From Pseudomonadota bacterium (GTDB lineage: Bacteria; Pseudomonadota; Gammaproteobacteria; Xanthomonadales; Rhodanobacteraceae), in contig JAFEFO010000037.1 of the NCBI GenBank assembly GCA_018240565.1, positions 62,001 to 126,000 of the forward strand: DNA of 64,000 bases, written 5' to 3'. Shown piece after piece: positions 1 through 10,496 of this stretch (within the stretch, counting starts at the first letter, position 1; each line of letters starts with the position of its first letter). Under the pieces are notes generated by a model that was not told the DNA's origin, ran no database searches, and worked only from the letters and a program-made list of their open reading frames with translations. A program made the position numbers and the translations under genes.

Positions 1-1
1 C

Positions 2-1666
<1,665 letters not shown>

Positions 1667-1671
1667 GCGCG

Positions 1672-2631
1672 ATGCCCGAGCTGACCGTCACGATTCCGCT
1701 GTACAACGAGGCGGAGAACATCCCGATCCTGTACGAACGCGTGCGCCATGCGCTCGATGCGCTGGGCAAGCGCTGGGAGCTCGTGCTCGTCGACGATGGC
1801 AGCACGGACGAGTCCGCCGCTGCCCTGGATCAGATCGCCGCCGAGGATACGCGCGTCACCGCGATCCATTTCCGCCGCAACTATGGCCAGACCGCGGCCT
1901 TCATGGCGGGGCTGGATCATGCACGCGGCGCCATCGTGGTACCCATGGATGGCGATCTGCAGAACGATCCGGACGATATCGGCAAGCTGCTGGCGAAACT
2001 CGATGAAGGTTTCGACGTCGTTTCCGGCTGGCGCCGCGATCGCCAGGATCACGCCATCAAGCGCAACCTGCCCAGCCGCATTGCGAACAGCTTGATTTCG
2101 CGCGTTTCCGGCGTGCGCCTGCACGACTATGGCTGCTCGCTCAAGGCGTACCGGCGCGATGTGCTCGATGGCGTCAAACTCTACGGCGAGATGCACCGCT
2201 TCGTGCCGATCTACGCCGCCTGGAACGGCGCCCGCGTCACCGAGATTCCGGTGACCCACCATCCGCGCCTGCACGGTGAATCCAAGTACGGGCTCGAGCG
2301 CGTGATCAAGGTGGTGCTCGATCTGCTCGTCGTCAAGTTCCTGTTTCGCTACGCGAGCAAGCCCATTTACGTATTCGGCGGATTCGGTTTCCTGAGCATC
2401 GTCGCCGGCGGCCTGGCGGGCTTGGCGGCCATCGCGCTCAAGGTTTTCAAGGGCACCGCATTCGTGCAGACGCCGCTGCCGTTGCTGGCCGTGTTTCTTG
2501 GCGCGGTCGGCGTGCTCAGCATCCTGATGGGCCTGCTCGCGGAAATGCAGAACCGCACCTATCACGAATCCCAGGGCAAGCCGGTGTATCGGATTGCGCG
2601 CGTGGTACGGCGCGCCAACGAGGCGGGCTGA
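1672..2631 (+). CDS. GT2 family glycosyltransferase, DPM1/GtrB-like, membrane-anchored
   Basis: Predicted polyprenyl-phosphate sugar transferase. It would load a sugar from a nucleotide sugar onto undecaprenyl phosphate at the inner membrane, as dolichyl-phosphate-mannose synthase and GtrB-type enzymes do. The GT-A fold starts at once (TVTIPLYNEAENIP), followed by the nucleotide-binding VDDGSTD and the metal-binding MDGDLQNDP. Two hydrophobic segments near residues 235-260 and 270-295 anchor the C-terminus. Translation can begin at ATG 1672 or at TTG 1663, which overlaps the aacS stop; the ATG is preferred. It is followed without a gap by the amidotransferase gene. The donor sugar cannot be read from the sequence. 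Confidence 0.88.
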   Translation: MPELTVTIPLYNEAENIPILYERVRHALDALGKRWELVLVDDGSTDESAAALDQIAAEDTRVTAIHFRRNYGQTAAFMAGLDHARGAIVVPMDGDLQNDPDDIGKLLAKLDEGFDVVSGWRRDRQDHAIKRNLPSRIANSLISRVSGVRLHDYGCSLKAYRRDVLDGVKLYGEMHRFVPIYAAWNGARVTEIPVTHHPRLHGESKYGLERVIKVVLDLLVVKFLFRYASKPIYVFGGFGFLSIVAGGLAGLAAIALKVFKGTAFVQTPLPLLAVFLGAVGVLSILMGLLAEMQNRTYHESQGKPVYRIARVVRRANEAG

Positions 2632-4470
2632 ATGTGCGGCATCGCCGGATTCTTCGGCGCTGGGGACGAGGCGATCTTGCGGCGCATGACGGCGCGCATT
2701 GCGCATCGCGGCCCCGACGACGAAGCATTCCTGGTCGAACCGGATCGCGGCGCATTCCTCGGCTTTCGCCGCCTTTCGATTCTCGATATCGCCGGCGGCA
2801 AGCAGCCGATGACGACCGCCGATGGCACGCTCACCGTCGTCTTCAACGGCCAGATTTACAATCACCGCGAGTTGCGCGCCGAACTGGAAAAACGTGGCGC
2901 GCGCTTCGCCACCGATCATTCCGATACCGAAGTGCTGCTGCACGGCTGGCGCCAATGGGGCGGAGATCTGCCAAACCGGCTGAACGGCATGTGGGCGTTT
3001 GCGATCCACGACCGCCGCACGCGCAAGGTCTTTTTCTCGCGCGACCGCTTCGGCAAGAAGCCGCTGTTCTATTTCGCAAGCAGGAATGCGTTCGTGTTCG
3101 CCTCCGAGCTGACCGCCCTGCGCGAACATCCGGCCGTGCCGACGACGCTGTCGCAACGCGCGTTGCAGAAGTATTTTGCCTACGGCTACGTGCCTGCGCC
3201 GCTCACGTTTGTGGAAAACGTGTCCAAGTTGCCGGCAGGCCATTCGCTGACGCTGGACCTGTCCACGCGCGAGCACCGCATCGAACGCTACTGGCACTAT
3301 CAGCCCGCGGCCGAACTGGATGGACGCCCGGAAGCGGAACTGATCGAGGAGTTTTCCGACCTCCTCGACAAAGCAGTGGCGCGCCGCCTCGTCGCCGACG
3401 TGCCGGTCGGTTGTTTCCTGTCCGGCGGCATCGACTCGTCTGCCGTCACCGCGCTGGCGATGCGCCACACCGGCCGCGAGCGCATCAAGGCGTTTTCCAT
3501 CGGCTTCGAGGAAGCCACGTTCGACGAGACCCGCTATGCCCGCCTGGTAGCAGAGCACGTCGGTGCCGACCACCAGATCGAAACGCTGTCGGTACAGCGC
3601 GCACTCGACATCCTGCCCGACATCGCCGCGCGCTGGGACGAGCCGATCGCGGATTCGTCGATGCTGCCGACGTATTTGTTGTGCCAGCATGCGCGCAAGC
3701 AGGTGACCGTTGCACTCGGTGGCGACGGCGCCGATGAACTGCTCGCCGGATACGACCCGTTCCGCGCCCTGCGCTATGCGCGCTGGTACGAGAAGCGGGT
3801 GCCGAAACCCGTGCATCGCGCGGTATCGCTCATGGCTGCAAAGCTTCCGGTTTCGCACCGCTACATGAGCTTCGACTTTCGCCTCAAGCGCACGTTGCGC
3901 GGCCTGGATCATCCCGCGCATCTGTGGCTGCCGGTGTGGATGGCGCCACTCGCACCGTCGGAACTGGACGAACTGTTCCGCGCGCCGGTCGATCTCGACG
4001 ACGTTTACAGCGAAGCCATCGAGGCGTGGGACAACTGTGCTTCGCATGATCCCGTCGAGCGCACGGTTGCCTTTTATATCCGCACTTACCTGCAGGACGA
4101 CATCCTCGTCAAGGTCGATCGCGCCAGCATGCTCAACTCGCTCGAAGTGCGCGCGCCGTTCCTTGATTGCGACCTGGTCGATTTCGTCCGCCGCCTGCCC
4201 GCGCGCATGAAATTGCGCGGCTCAACGAGCAAGTGGATCCTGCGCCAGTGCGCGCAATCACTGCTGCCGCGCGAGGTATTGACGCGAAGCAAGCAGGGGT
4301 TTGCCGTACCCGTCGGGCAGTGGTTCCGCGATGGGCTTATGCCACCGGCATTGCCAGCCTTCAATCGCGCTTTCTGGGACAAGTCGCTGGCGGTGCACCA
4401 GTCCGGGCAATCGGATCAGCGGCTGGCACTTTGGGCAAACTGGATACTCGGCGCCGCAATCACGGGCTAA
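2632..4470 (+). CDS. asnB: Asparagine synthase (glutamine-hydrolysing) family amidotransferase
   Basis: Class II glutamine amidotransferase. The N-terminal Ntn domain begins MCGIAGFF, with Cys2 as the glutaminase nucleophile. The C-terminal ATP-pyrophosphatase domain carries SGGIDSSAVTAL and GGDGADELLAGYD. At 612 residues it matches AsnB and the AsnB-like amidotransferases found in extracellular polysaccharide loci. Free asparagine synthesis is possible. However, it starts directly after a GT2 stop in a glycan cluster, so amidation of a sugar or sugar acid is at least as likely (inference). It converges with the secreted hydrolase gene, and the two 3' ends overlap by 11 bp. Confidence 0.9.
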   Translation: MCGIAGFFGAGDEAILRRMTARIAHRGPDDEAFLVEPDRGAFLGFRRLSILDIAGGKQPMTTADGTLTVVFNGQIYNHRELRAELEKRGARFATDHSDTEVLLHGWRQWGGDLPNRLNGMWAFAIHDRRTRKVFFSRDRFGKKPLFYFASRNAFVFASELTALREHPAVPTTLSQRALQKYFAYGYVPAPLTFVENVSKLPAGHSLTLDLSTREHRIERYWHYQPAAELDGRPEAELIEEFSDLLDKAVARRLVADVPVGCFLSGGIDSSAVTALAMRHTGRERIKAFSIGFEEATFDETRYARLVAEHVGADHQIETLSVQRALDILPDIAARWDEPIADSSMLPTYLLCQHARKQVTVALGGDGADELLAGYDPFRALRYARWYEKRVPKPVHRAVSLMAAKLPVSHRYMSFDFRLKRTLRGLDHPAHLWLPVWMAPLAPSELDELFRAPVDLDDVYSEAIEAWDNCASHDPVERTVAFYIRTYLQDDILVKVDRASMLNSLEVRAPFLDCDLVDFVRRLPARMKLRGSTSKWILRQCAQSLLPREVLTRSKQGFAVPVGQWFRDGLMPPALPAFNRAFWDKSLAVHQSGQSDQRLALWANWILGAAITG

Positions 4471-6916
4471 GCACGCCTTCGAAATCGTCGCGGAAGATGG
4501 TGTCCACGGCATTCAGCGTCGAGAGGGAGCTGCCGTCATAGAAGCGGGTTTGACCGTCCTGGCCTGTCCAGTAAACGCCATCGGGCGTGTCGAGCGGCGA
4601 ATCGAGCATGCTCTGCGCTGCCCCGCCACTGCCCAGATCGAGTGCTTGCGCGTAGTCCCAGCTTGAACTTGCCGTGTCGTAGACAAACTGCCCGAGGTCG
4701 CCGGTCGAGGTGCGAACATAAAATGTCTCGCCGCCGGCGGCTGCGACGGGCGAACCCGGGCTGCCGGCGAAGCGCACGCCATTCGACGTCAACACCGTCC
4801 ATTGCCCGTTCGTCGGTCCCCCATCTGGTGAGGCGAATTCGGACACGGTGTTGTCGGCATCCAGTACCAGGGATCGTTGCATGCCGGCGATGAAGCCCGT
4901 CGACGGAAACGTCGTCGTCGTTGCTCCGGCGATGCGCTGGTCCGTCTGCGTATACGGCGTCGCATTGCCGCCATAGGGATCGGTCAGCGTCACCGTAACG
5001 GTCTGCCAGGTCGCGTCGGCGTTCTGAACCAGCGCATACGGCGCGCGCGGCGCCTCGGAGCAATAGACGAAATCGGGCATGTCCAGCGGCAAGGGATTTG
5101 CGCTGCGATAGAAAACGCTCAATCCGCCGGCGGCATTCGCCGCGACCGCCGGCGTACCGACGGCACACGCGTAGGAGTATTGCGGCGTTCCGCTCTGCCC
5201 GCACGTCGCGTTGCTGACTTGCTCGAAAGTCGTCTGCGCCGCCGTGACGTGCCAGTGGTATACCTGCATGTCCGTGCCTTGGGCGAATACATCGAACGAG
5301 CCTTGCGCCGCCGAAGCAAGCACCGGGTCTGCGATGATCTTGCCCTCGCCATCGGGAAGATCCGGAAGTTCGCCACTCGGCAACGACGACGCCTGCCACC
5401 GCGTACCATCGTAGTAGATGATTTCCGGCTCGTTCACTGCATCGCGCACGGCAATCTGCATCGGGTAGACGGCATCGGCAAGTACCGCCGGTTTGCCGTT
5501 GATCCGATAGCCCAGGTCCTGCCAGCCGGCGCTGCCGTACATCCACAAGTGCCCGTTGTAGCCGCGTGCGAATACTTCGCTACCCGTCGCCGCACCAACT
5601 GCCGGATGGGCGCCATCCAGATTGGCAAGAATCACGTCATGAATTGCATCACGCGATATCTGGTGCAAGGTCGAACTTTCGTCGATTTGCAGCGTGAAGG
5701 CACCGGCACCCACGTCATGCAACACGCGGCGGACCGCAGATTCGTAGCCGCGCAGATCGCTGTCATAGTCGTCCGGGTCGCCATGCTGATCTTGCCCGTA
5801 GCAACAACTATCGTTGCGATTGAGTATCTGTACCTGCTCGCGTCCCGGTCCATAGCCGCCAAGAACATAGAGGTCGGGATAGCCGGCAATGCTGTACAAC
5901 GCCGAATACCACTGTTCCTCATCGCCCAGATCGGGACACTGGTAGGCGACTTGCGGCGACAGGGCCTGGATCCACGACGGGTTGACGGCTGTCGACAGTT
6001 GCGAAGCCGGGACCGGATTCGCATTGCGCAAATACAGCGGCAAGGATCCCGCAACGGGAAAGCTCTTCGTGATGCGAGGATCGAGCGCCGCGTAGAGCGT
6101 CGTGGTCCAGCCACCGCCGGAAAGACCGAGCATGCTCACGTCGGAATACGCCTGGGTAGCAAGCAGGTAATTGAGGCTGCGCAGCGTCGTATCCAGGAAA
6201 TAGCGTACTGCACTGCCACCGTCAGCGGGTGCGGCTTCGGGGTCGAACAAGCTGGCGTGCAAATAGCCTGCACATTGTCCCGGCACATACAAGGGCATCG
6301 CTACCGCCAGCACATCGAACCCGTCGGCCAACAGCGCATTGATGGTGGTCTGCATGCCGTAGTACGTGAAATCGCTTTCATCGCCCAGCCAGGACGAATC
6401 GCACGCACCGGAATAGCCGTATCCAGAGTCGCCTTCACCGGGACCGTCCATCTGGTCCGCATCCAAATGTCCGTTTTCGACAATGACCAGCCGATGGCGC
6501 GGATTGGTCGGCACAAAATGCCACGCGGCGCCGAGTACCGTCGAGCTCGTGGAACAGTCGTCCGTCGTTGGATCGCACAACTCAACCAATCCACTGACCG
6601 GCATCGAAATGGTCAATTCATCCACATGGTCCACATCGGTGCTGCACCACGCCGGATTGTCGACCCCGGGGGTTACGGTCACATTGGCGTCGCTCGGCAG
6701 CGAGTCTTGTCCCCAGATGAACTGATACAGATTCTGTCGCAATGATTGGACGTCGGACTCGCTTTGGATGTGGATGAGGTGATCGTCCACGACATTGAAA
6801 TTGCACGACTGTGCGTGTGCGACAGAGTGAAGTGTCAGCCATATCGTCAGCGTCGTTGCGCCATACCGCCAAACGGAACGAGCGAATGAGCGTAACGCGT
6901 CTTGCCAATCAACCAT
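4460..6916 (-). CDS. Large secreted alpha/beta hydrolase with a propeller-like C-terminal region
   Basis: An 818-residue exported protein. The signal peptide spans about residues 1-36, with a hydrophobic core near 20-33 and an AHAQ cleavage site. Residues about 110-430 look like an alpha/beta hydrolase: an early strand LVIVENGH and a nucleophile elbow LGLSGGGW with Ser266. A His in the segment STLHQISRDAIHDV could be the general base. From about 440 onward, short repeats pair aromatic residues with glycine (FARGYNGHLWMYG, FAQGTDMQVYHW, FYVRTSTGDLGQF). They resemble blades of a lectin-like or PLL-type propeller. The C-terminus is IFRDDFEGVLSP, related to the ends of two other secreted proteins in the window. 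Substrate unknown; esterase or depolymerase activity on the neighbouring glycan is a guess. It is the only minus-strand gene in the first eight kilobases. Confidence 0.75.
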   Translation of the reverse strand: MVDWQDALRSFARSVWRYGATTLTIWLTLHSVAHAQSCNFNVVDDHLIHIQSESDVQSLRQNLYQFIWGQDSLPSDANVTVTPGVDNPAWCSTDVDHVDELTISMPVSGLVELCDPTTDDCSTSSTVLGAAWHFVPTNPRHRLVIVENGHLDADQMDGPGEGDSGYGYSGACDSSWLGDESDFTYYGMQTTINALLADGFDVLAVAMPLYVPGQCAGYLHASLFDPEAAPADGGSAVRYFLDTTLRSLNYLLATQAYSDVSMLGLSGGGWTTTLYAALDPRITKSFPVAGSLPLYLRNANPVPASQLSTAVNPSWIQALSPQVAYQCPDLGDEEQWYSALYSIAGYPDLYVLGGYGPGREQVQILNRNDSCCYGQDQHGDPDDYDSDLRGYESAVRRVLHDVGAGAFTLQIDESSTLHQISRDAIHDVILANLDGAHPAVGAATGSEVFARGYNGHLWMYGSAGWQDLGYRINGKPAVLADAVYPMQIAVRDAVNEPEIIYYDGTRWQASSLPSGELPDLPDGEGKIIADPVLASAAQGSFDVFAQGTDMQVYHWHVTAAQTTFEQVSNATCGQSGTPQYSYACAVGTPAVAANAAGGLSVFYRSANPLPLDMPDFVYCSEAPRAPYALVQNADATWQTVTVTLTDPYGGNATPYTQTDQRIAGATTTTFPSTGFIAGMQRSLVLDADNTVSEFASPDGGPTNGQWTVLTSNGVRFAGSPGSPVAAAGGETFYVRTSTGDLGQFVYDTASSSWDYAQALDLGSGGAAQSMLDSPLDTPDGVYWTGQDGQTRFYDGSSLSTLNAVDTIFRDDFEGVLSP

Positions 6917-7019
6917 GACTATCCAACCGCATTAGCAAGTGCGACTTTACGCCGCGGAATCTCCCCACTACCATGCACCGTGCTTCAACCCGCCCGTGCT
7001 CGGTACCTTCAAGGCTCAA

Positions 7020-7379
7020 ATGCTTCCAAACTACGACAACAGCCACTATCTCGGGATACTTGCCCTGGCTCTTGTTATCGTCGGAAACGCGGCAGGCAAC
7101 GTCTTGCTCAAGCTCGGCGCAAGCAATCAAGCGGCATACGGCTTGTTTCACTTCGTTGCATGGCAAACCATCGCCGGCGTCGCCTGTTTCGGCTCGGCCA
7201 TCTTTTTTTATGCGTTTGCCCTCAAGCAATTCGACCTGCATACCGCGCAGATTGTCGTTTCCGTGCAATACGTCGTCGTAATCCTCCTCGCGAACCAACT
7301 ATTGGGGGAACACATCGGCCATATGCAATGGTTTGGCATTGCGCTCATTGCTGCTGGTCTCTATTTCTGCTCGCGCTAA
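7020..7379 (+). CDS. Small four-helix SMR/EamA-like membrane protein
   Basis: A 119-residue inner-membrane protein with four predicted helices in the SMR/EamA fold. The first helix contains a GNAAGNVLLKLG motif with a charged residue in the membrane. The last ends FGIALIAAGLYF, as in EmrE and the ArnE/ArnF flippase halves. ATG 7020 is chosen because it follows an AAGG with 5-nt spacing; an upstream GTG at 6939 would add a non-hydrophobic tail. In a glycan locus, a subunit moving a lipid-linked sugar across the membrane is more attractive than drug efflux. The family fits both, and the choice is inference from context. Confidence 0.7.
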   Translation: MLPNYDNSHYLGILALALVIVGNAAGNVLLKLGASNQAAYGLFHFVAWQTIAGVACFGSAIFFYAFALKQFDLHTAQIVVSVQYVVVILLANQLLGEHIGHMQWFGIALIAAGLYFCSR

Positions 7380-7386
7380 CCTCATT

Positions 7387-8127
7387 ATGTCATATGCATA
7401 CGACACGGCGTTCATGGATTACACGACCGGCGCGACAGCTCACGCCGCGGAAGCTATCGTAAAGTTACTCATGGATGCCCTGCCAATCGCCAGCGTGCTC
7501 GACGTCGGGTGCGCGCGCGGTACCTGGCTTTCGGCATGGGCGAAAGCCGGCGTGAAAGAAGTCCAGGGCGTCGACGGAGACTATATTGCGATCGACACTC
7601 TGCAAATTCCACCGGACTGCTTCCTCCCCTCCAATCTTGGCAACACGTTGAATCTGGCGCGTCGATTCGATCTGGTGCAGTCGCTTGAAGTCGCGGAGCA
7701 CATTCCGAGCCAGGCAGCCGACCAATTCGTCGAAAACCTGGTAACCCACGCGAACGATCTGATTTTGTTTTCGGCCGCACCTCCAGGCCAAGGCGGCGAG
7801 TTCCATGTCAACGAGCAACCTTACGAATACTGGCGTGCCAGATTTCAGGCGCAAGGTTTCGAACCGTGCGACGTCATTCGACCAAGGATTGCCAAGGACA
7901 CATCCATCCCGTTCTGGTACCGCTACAACATCTTGCTGTATGTCCGCCGCGAGCGCTTCGACACACTTCCCGAAACTTTCCGGCAATCGCGAGTGCCCGG
8001 CGATGCACAAATTCATGATCTGACGCCCGCTTGGTTTCGACTGCGCAAACACGTCGTGCGCCTGTTGCCATTCGCCGTTCAACAATCACTGGCGCGGCTG
8101 AAGGCACGCCGTTCGCGCAGCGCTTGA
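7387..8127 (+). CDS. Class I SAM-dependent methyltransferase
   Basis: A 246-residue protein with the SAM-binding motif I VLDVGCARGTW, an acidic residue ending strand 2 (VQGVDGDYI), and a post-motif LVQSLEVAEHIP, all typical of the Methyltransf_23-type Rossmann fold. ATG 7387 lies 7 nt after the preceding stop. The C-terminal 60 residues are basic and could touch membranes or nucleotide substrates. Its position between the small membrane transporter and the YfhO-like gene suggests it methylates a sugar or lipid-linked intermediate of the surface glycan (inference). The exact acceptor is not visible. Confidence 0.8.
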   Translation: MSYAYDTAFMDYTTGATAHAAEAIVKLLMDALPIASVLDVGCARGTWLSAWAKAGVKEVQGVDGDYIAIDTLQIPPDCFLPSNLGNTLNLARRFDLVQSLEVAEHIPSQAADQFVENLVTHANDLILFSAAPPGQGGEFHVNEQPYEYWRARFQAQGFEPCDVIRPRIAKDTSIPFWYRYNILLYVRRERFDTLPETFRQSRVPGDAQIHDLTPAWFRLRKHVVRLLPFAVQQSLARLKARRSRSA

Positions 8128-8128
8128 T

Positions 8129-10495
8129 ATGTCCTTCCCGCTGTTGGAAACCGCGCGATTGCGATTCATTGCCTTGCTGAAGCATCGCCCGCTCGGCATC
8201 TATCTTCTGATCGCGATATGCCTGCTGACCGTGCTTTCGCTGCACTATCTGCTGACCGCACACGCATTCGCGTTTTATGACATCGGATCCGATACGTTTT
8301 TTCAGTTCTTTCCGCTGCAAATTGTCCAAGCCCGTCAACTGCACGAACTGCATTCGATATCTTGGTCGTTCGACCTGGGTCTGGGCGGTTATGTTGGCAG
8401 TCTTTTCGATCCATTCATGTTGCTCACGGGCTGGCTGCCGGAATCCTGGCAATTGGGTTCGCGCCTGCCGATGTTCGCCGTGCGCGTGATTTCCGCGGGA
8501 GGCTTCTTTTACGCCTACCTGCGGTTGATTCGCTTCGAACCGCACCTGGCGATCCTTGGCGCGCTCGGCTACGCGTTCTCGTCCTACGGCATGCTCAATG
8601 CGCAGTGGGAGGTAATGCACGGCACCGAATTCGTCCAGCTCGCGATTTTTCTCTACCTGCTCGAAAAATACCTCGCGACGCAAAACCGGTGGGCGCCAAT
8701 CGCTGCGGGAATCGTCGTCGGACTGGGCCATCCCATGGGCCTGTACATGTTCGGCCTGTTCGGTCTGCTCTATGCGCTGGCGCGCTCGACCACCATTCCC
8801 GCCGGCGAGCGATTATCCTATTTCCGTGCCATTCCGACGTTCGCCGCATGGTGCATACCCGGCCTTTTGCTTGTCGCGCCGTTGCTCTTCCCCGCGCTCT
8901 ACTATTTTTTCGAGAGTCCGCGCGTGAGCGGCGATCATTCGGCGCTCTATGCCGAGCTTGGCCGAATGTTCCGGATCAATGACCGCGCCACGCTTTCGGC
9001 GGAGCTTGCGGGACTATTCGGCAAGGATTTGCTGGGTTCCAACCTGCACTATGCCGGCTGGGCGAACTACTTCGAAGGCCCCGGTTTCTATGTGGGCATG
9101 CTGCCGCTGCTGTGCATCCCGCAGTTGCTTGCTCCCGGCGCCTCGCGCGTCGAGCGCAGGCTGTGCATCATCGGCGTAATCGGCATTGCGGCGTATTTTG
9201 CATTTCCCGCCCTGCGTACGGCGGTTTACGGCTTTGGCGAGAGCGCGTTTCGCTTCTCGACACTGTGGATATCCGCGATTTTGCTGGTGCTGGGCTTGGC
9301 GGGATTGCGTCGGATCCTGACCGGCGGCGTCTGGCGCCCCGGGCTTGGCCTGGCGGTTTTATTCGTGTTCGGCATACCGCTCGCTGGCGCCCTGTTCCTG
9401 CCTGCCAGAATCGACTACGTTCATCTGTCGCTGGTTTTTGCATTTGGCGGTGCGTATGGGGCCATAGCGTGGCATCTGACTCGCGATAGCACATCGCGCT
9501 CCAGCGTCCTCAACCTGCTCATTCCGGTGGTCGCCTGCGAATTGCTCGTGTTCGCCATACCCACCGTCGTGCAACGCAATGCCGTTACGCTGGATGCCGC
9601 CAGCGCCATCGGCAGTTACCATGACGGCACCGACCAGGCGCTGGCCTATGTGCGCGATTACCAGCGCCAGTTTTCCGGAAACGACGATTTCTATCGTGTC
9701 GACAAAACCTATTACTCCGTCTTTCTCGACGATGCGCTCATACAGAATTATCACGGCACCGCGTCATATTTCTTCCATGCCACAGCGATCACGCGATTCG
9801 TCGACCGGATGAATCTGGACCGCGTTTCGCCGTCGCCGAACTACATCAGCTCGATGTCGAACCGACGCGACGTCATGGATCTGCTCGGCGTGCGCTATCT
9901 GCTTTCGCGCGATCGCAAGCCCGATGCCGAGCGCGATCTTGCCTATCTTGCGACGGTGGACGGCATCGACATCTATCGCAATGCCACTGCACACGGATTC
10001 GGCACGTTCTATTCCTCGATCGCCGCGGAAGCCCGCGCTGACGCCCTGCCGGTACCGCAACGCGATGTGTTTCTGCTGGACAACGTCACTGTCGACGACC
10101 CCGCGTCAATTGAATCCGAACTGACGCGACTGGGATCGGATCCTCACCACGCCGGACTGCAACAACGCGCCGACATCTCGACCCGTGGCGACGACGTGCT
10201 GACCGGGACGGTGCAGACGCCGAAAGCGGCACTACTGCTGTTGGCCATGCCATTCGACCGCGGCTGGAGCGCAACACTCGGCGGCAAGCCGGTGCATTTG
10301 TTCCGCGCCGATTATGGCCTGACCGCCGTTCTCGTCCCACCAGGCCAGCATGCCATTGCACTCGCTTATGTGGCGCCGGGCCGCCGCGTCGGCATTGGGG
10401 CGTGCTTGCTGTGTGTGGGATTCTTGCTGCTGCTGTGGCGCAGCCAACGCGCAAAACCCGCCCCACTGCGGCGCATGTTGCACAGCAAAGCCTGA
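8129..10495 (+). CDS. YfhO family polytopic membrane protein
   Basis: A 788-residue inner-membrane protein with about twelve hydrophobic segments in its first two thirds and a C-terminal extracytoplasmic region. It then ends with a last helix and a short basic tail. The N-terminal pattern (first helix, then DIGSDTFFQFFPLQ and a conserved LGLGGY loop) is that of the YfhO family. Those proteins have a GT-C-like topology and are implicated in glycosylating surface polymers in Firmicutes; function in Proteobacteria is unproven. ATG 8129 is one base after the methyltransferase stop, so the two are almost certainly co-transcribed. It probably transfers sugars from a lipid carrier outside the cytoplasm (inference). 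Confidence 0.8.
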   Translation: MSFPLLETARLRFIALLKHRPLGIYLLIAICLLTVLSLHYLLTAHAFAFYDIGSDTFFQFFPLQIVQARQLHELHSISWSFDLGLGGYVGSLFDPFMLLTGWLPESWQLGSRLPMFAVRVISAGGFFYAYLRLIRFEPHLAILGALGYAFSSYGMLNAQWEVMHGTEFVQLAIFLYLLEKYLATQNRWAPIAAGIVVGLGHPMGLYMFGLFGLLYALARSTTIPAGERLSYFRAIPTFAAWCIPGLLLVAPLLFPALYYFFESPRVSGDHSALYAELGRMFRINDRATLSAELAGLFGKDLLGSNLHYAGWANYFEGPGFYVGMLPLLCIPQLLAPGASRVERRLCIIGVIGIAAYFAFPALRTAVYGFGESAFRFSTLWISAILLVLGLAGLRRILTGGVWRPGLGLAVLFVFGIPLAGALFLPARIDYVHLSLVFAFGGAYGAIAWHLTRDSTSRSSVLNLLIPVVACELLVFAIPTVVQRNAVTLDAASAIGSYHDGTDQALAYVRDYQRQFSGNDDFYRVDKTYYSVFLDDALIQNYHGTASYFFHATAITRFVDRMNLDRVSPSPNYISSMSNRRDVMDLLGVRYLLSRDRKPDAERDLAYLATVDGIDIYRNATAHGFGTFYSSIAAEARADALPVPQRDVFLLDNVTVDDPASIESELTRLGSDPHHAGLQQRADISTRGDDVLTGTVQTPKAALLLLAMPFDRGWSATLGGKPVHLFRADYGLTAVLVPPGQHAIALAYVAPGRRVGIGACLLCVGFLLLLWRSQRAKPAPLRRMLHSKA

Positions 10496-10496
10496 T

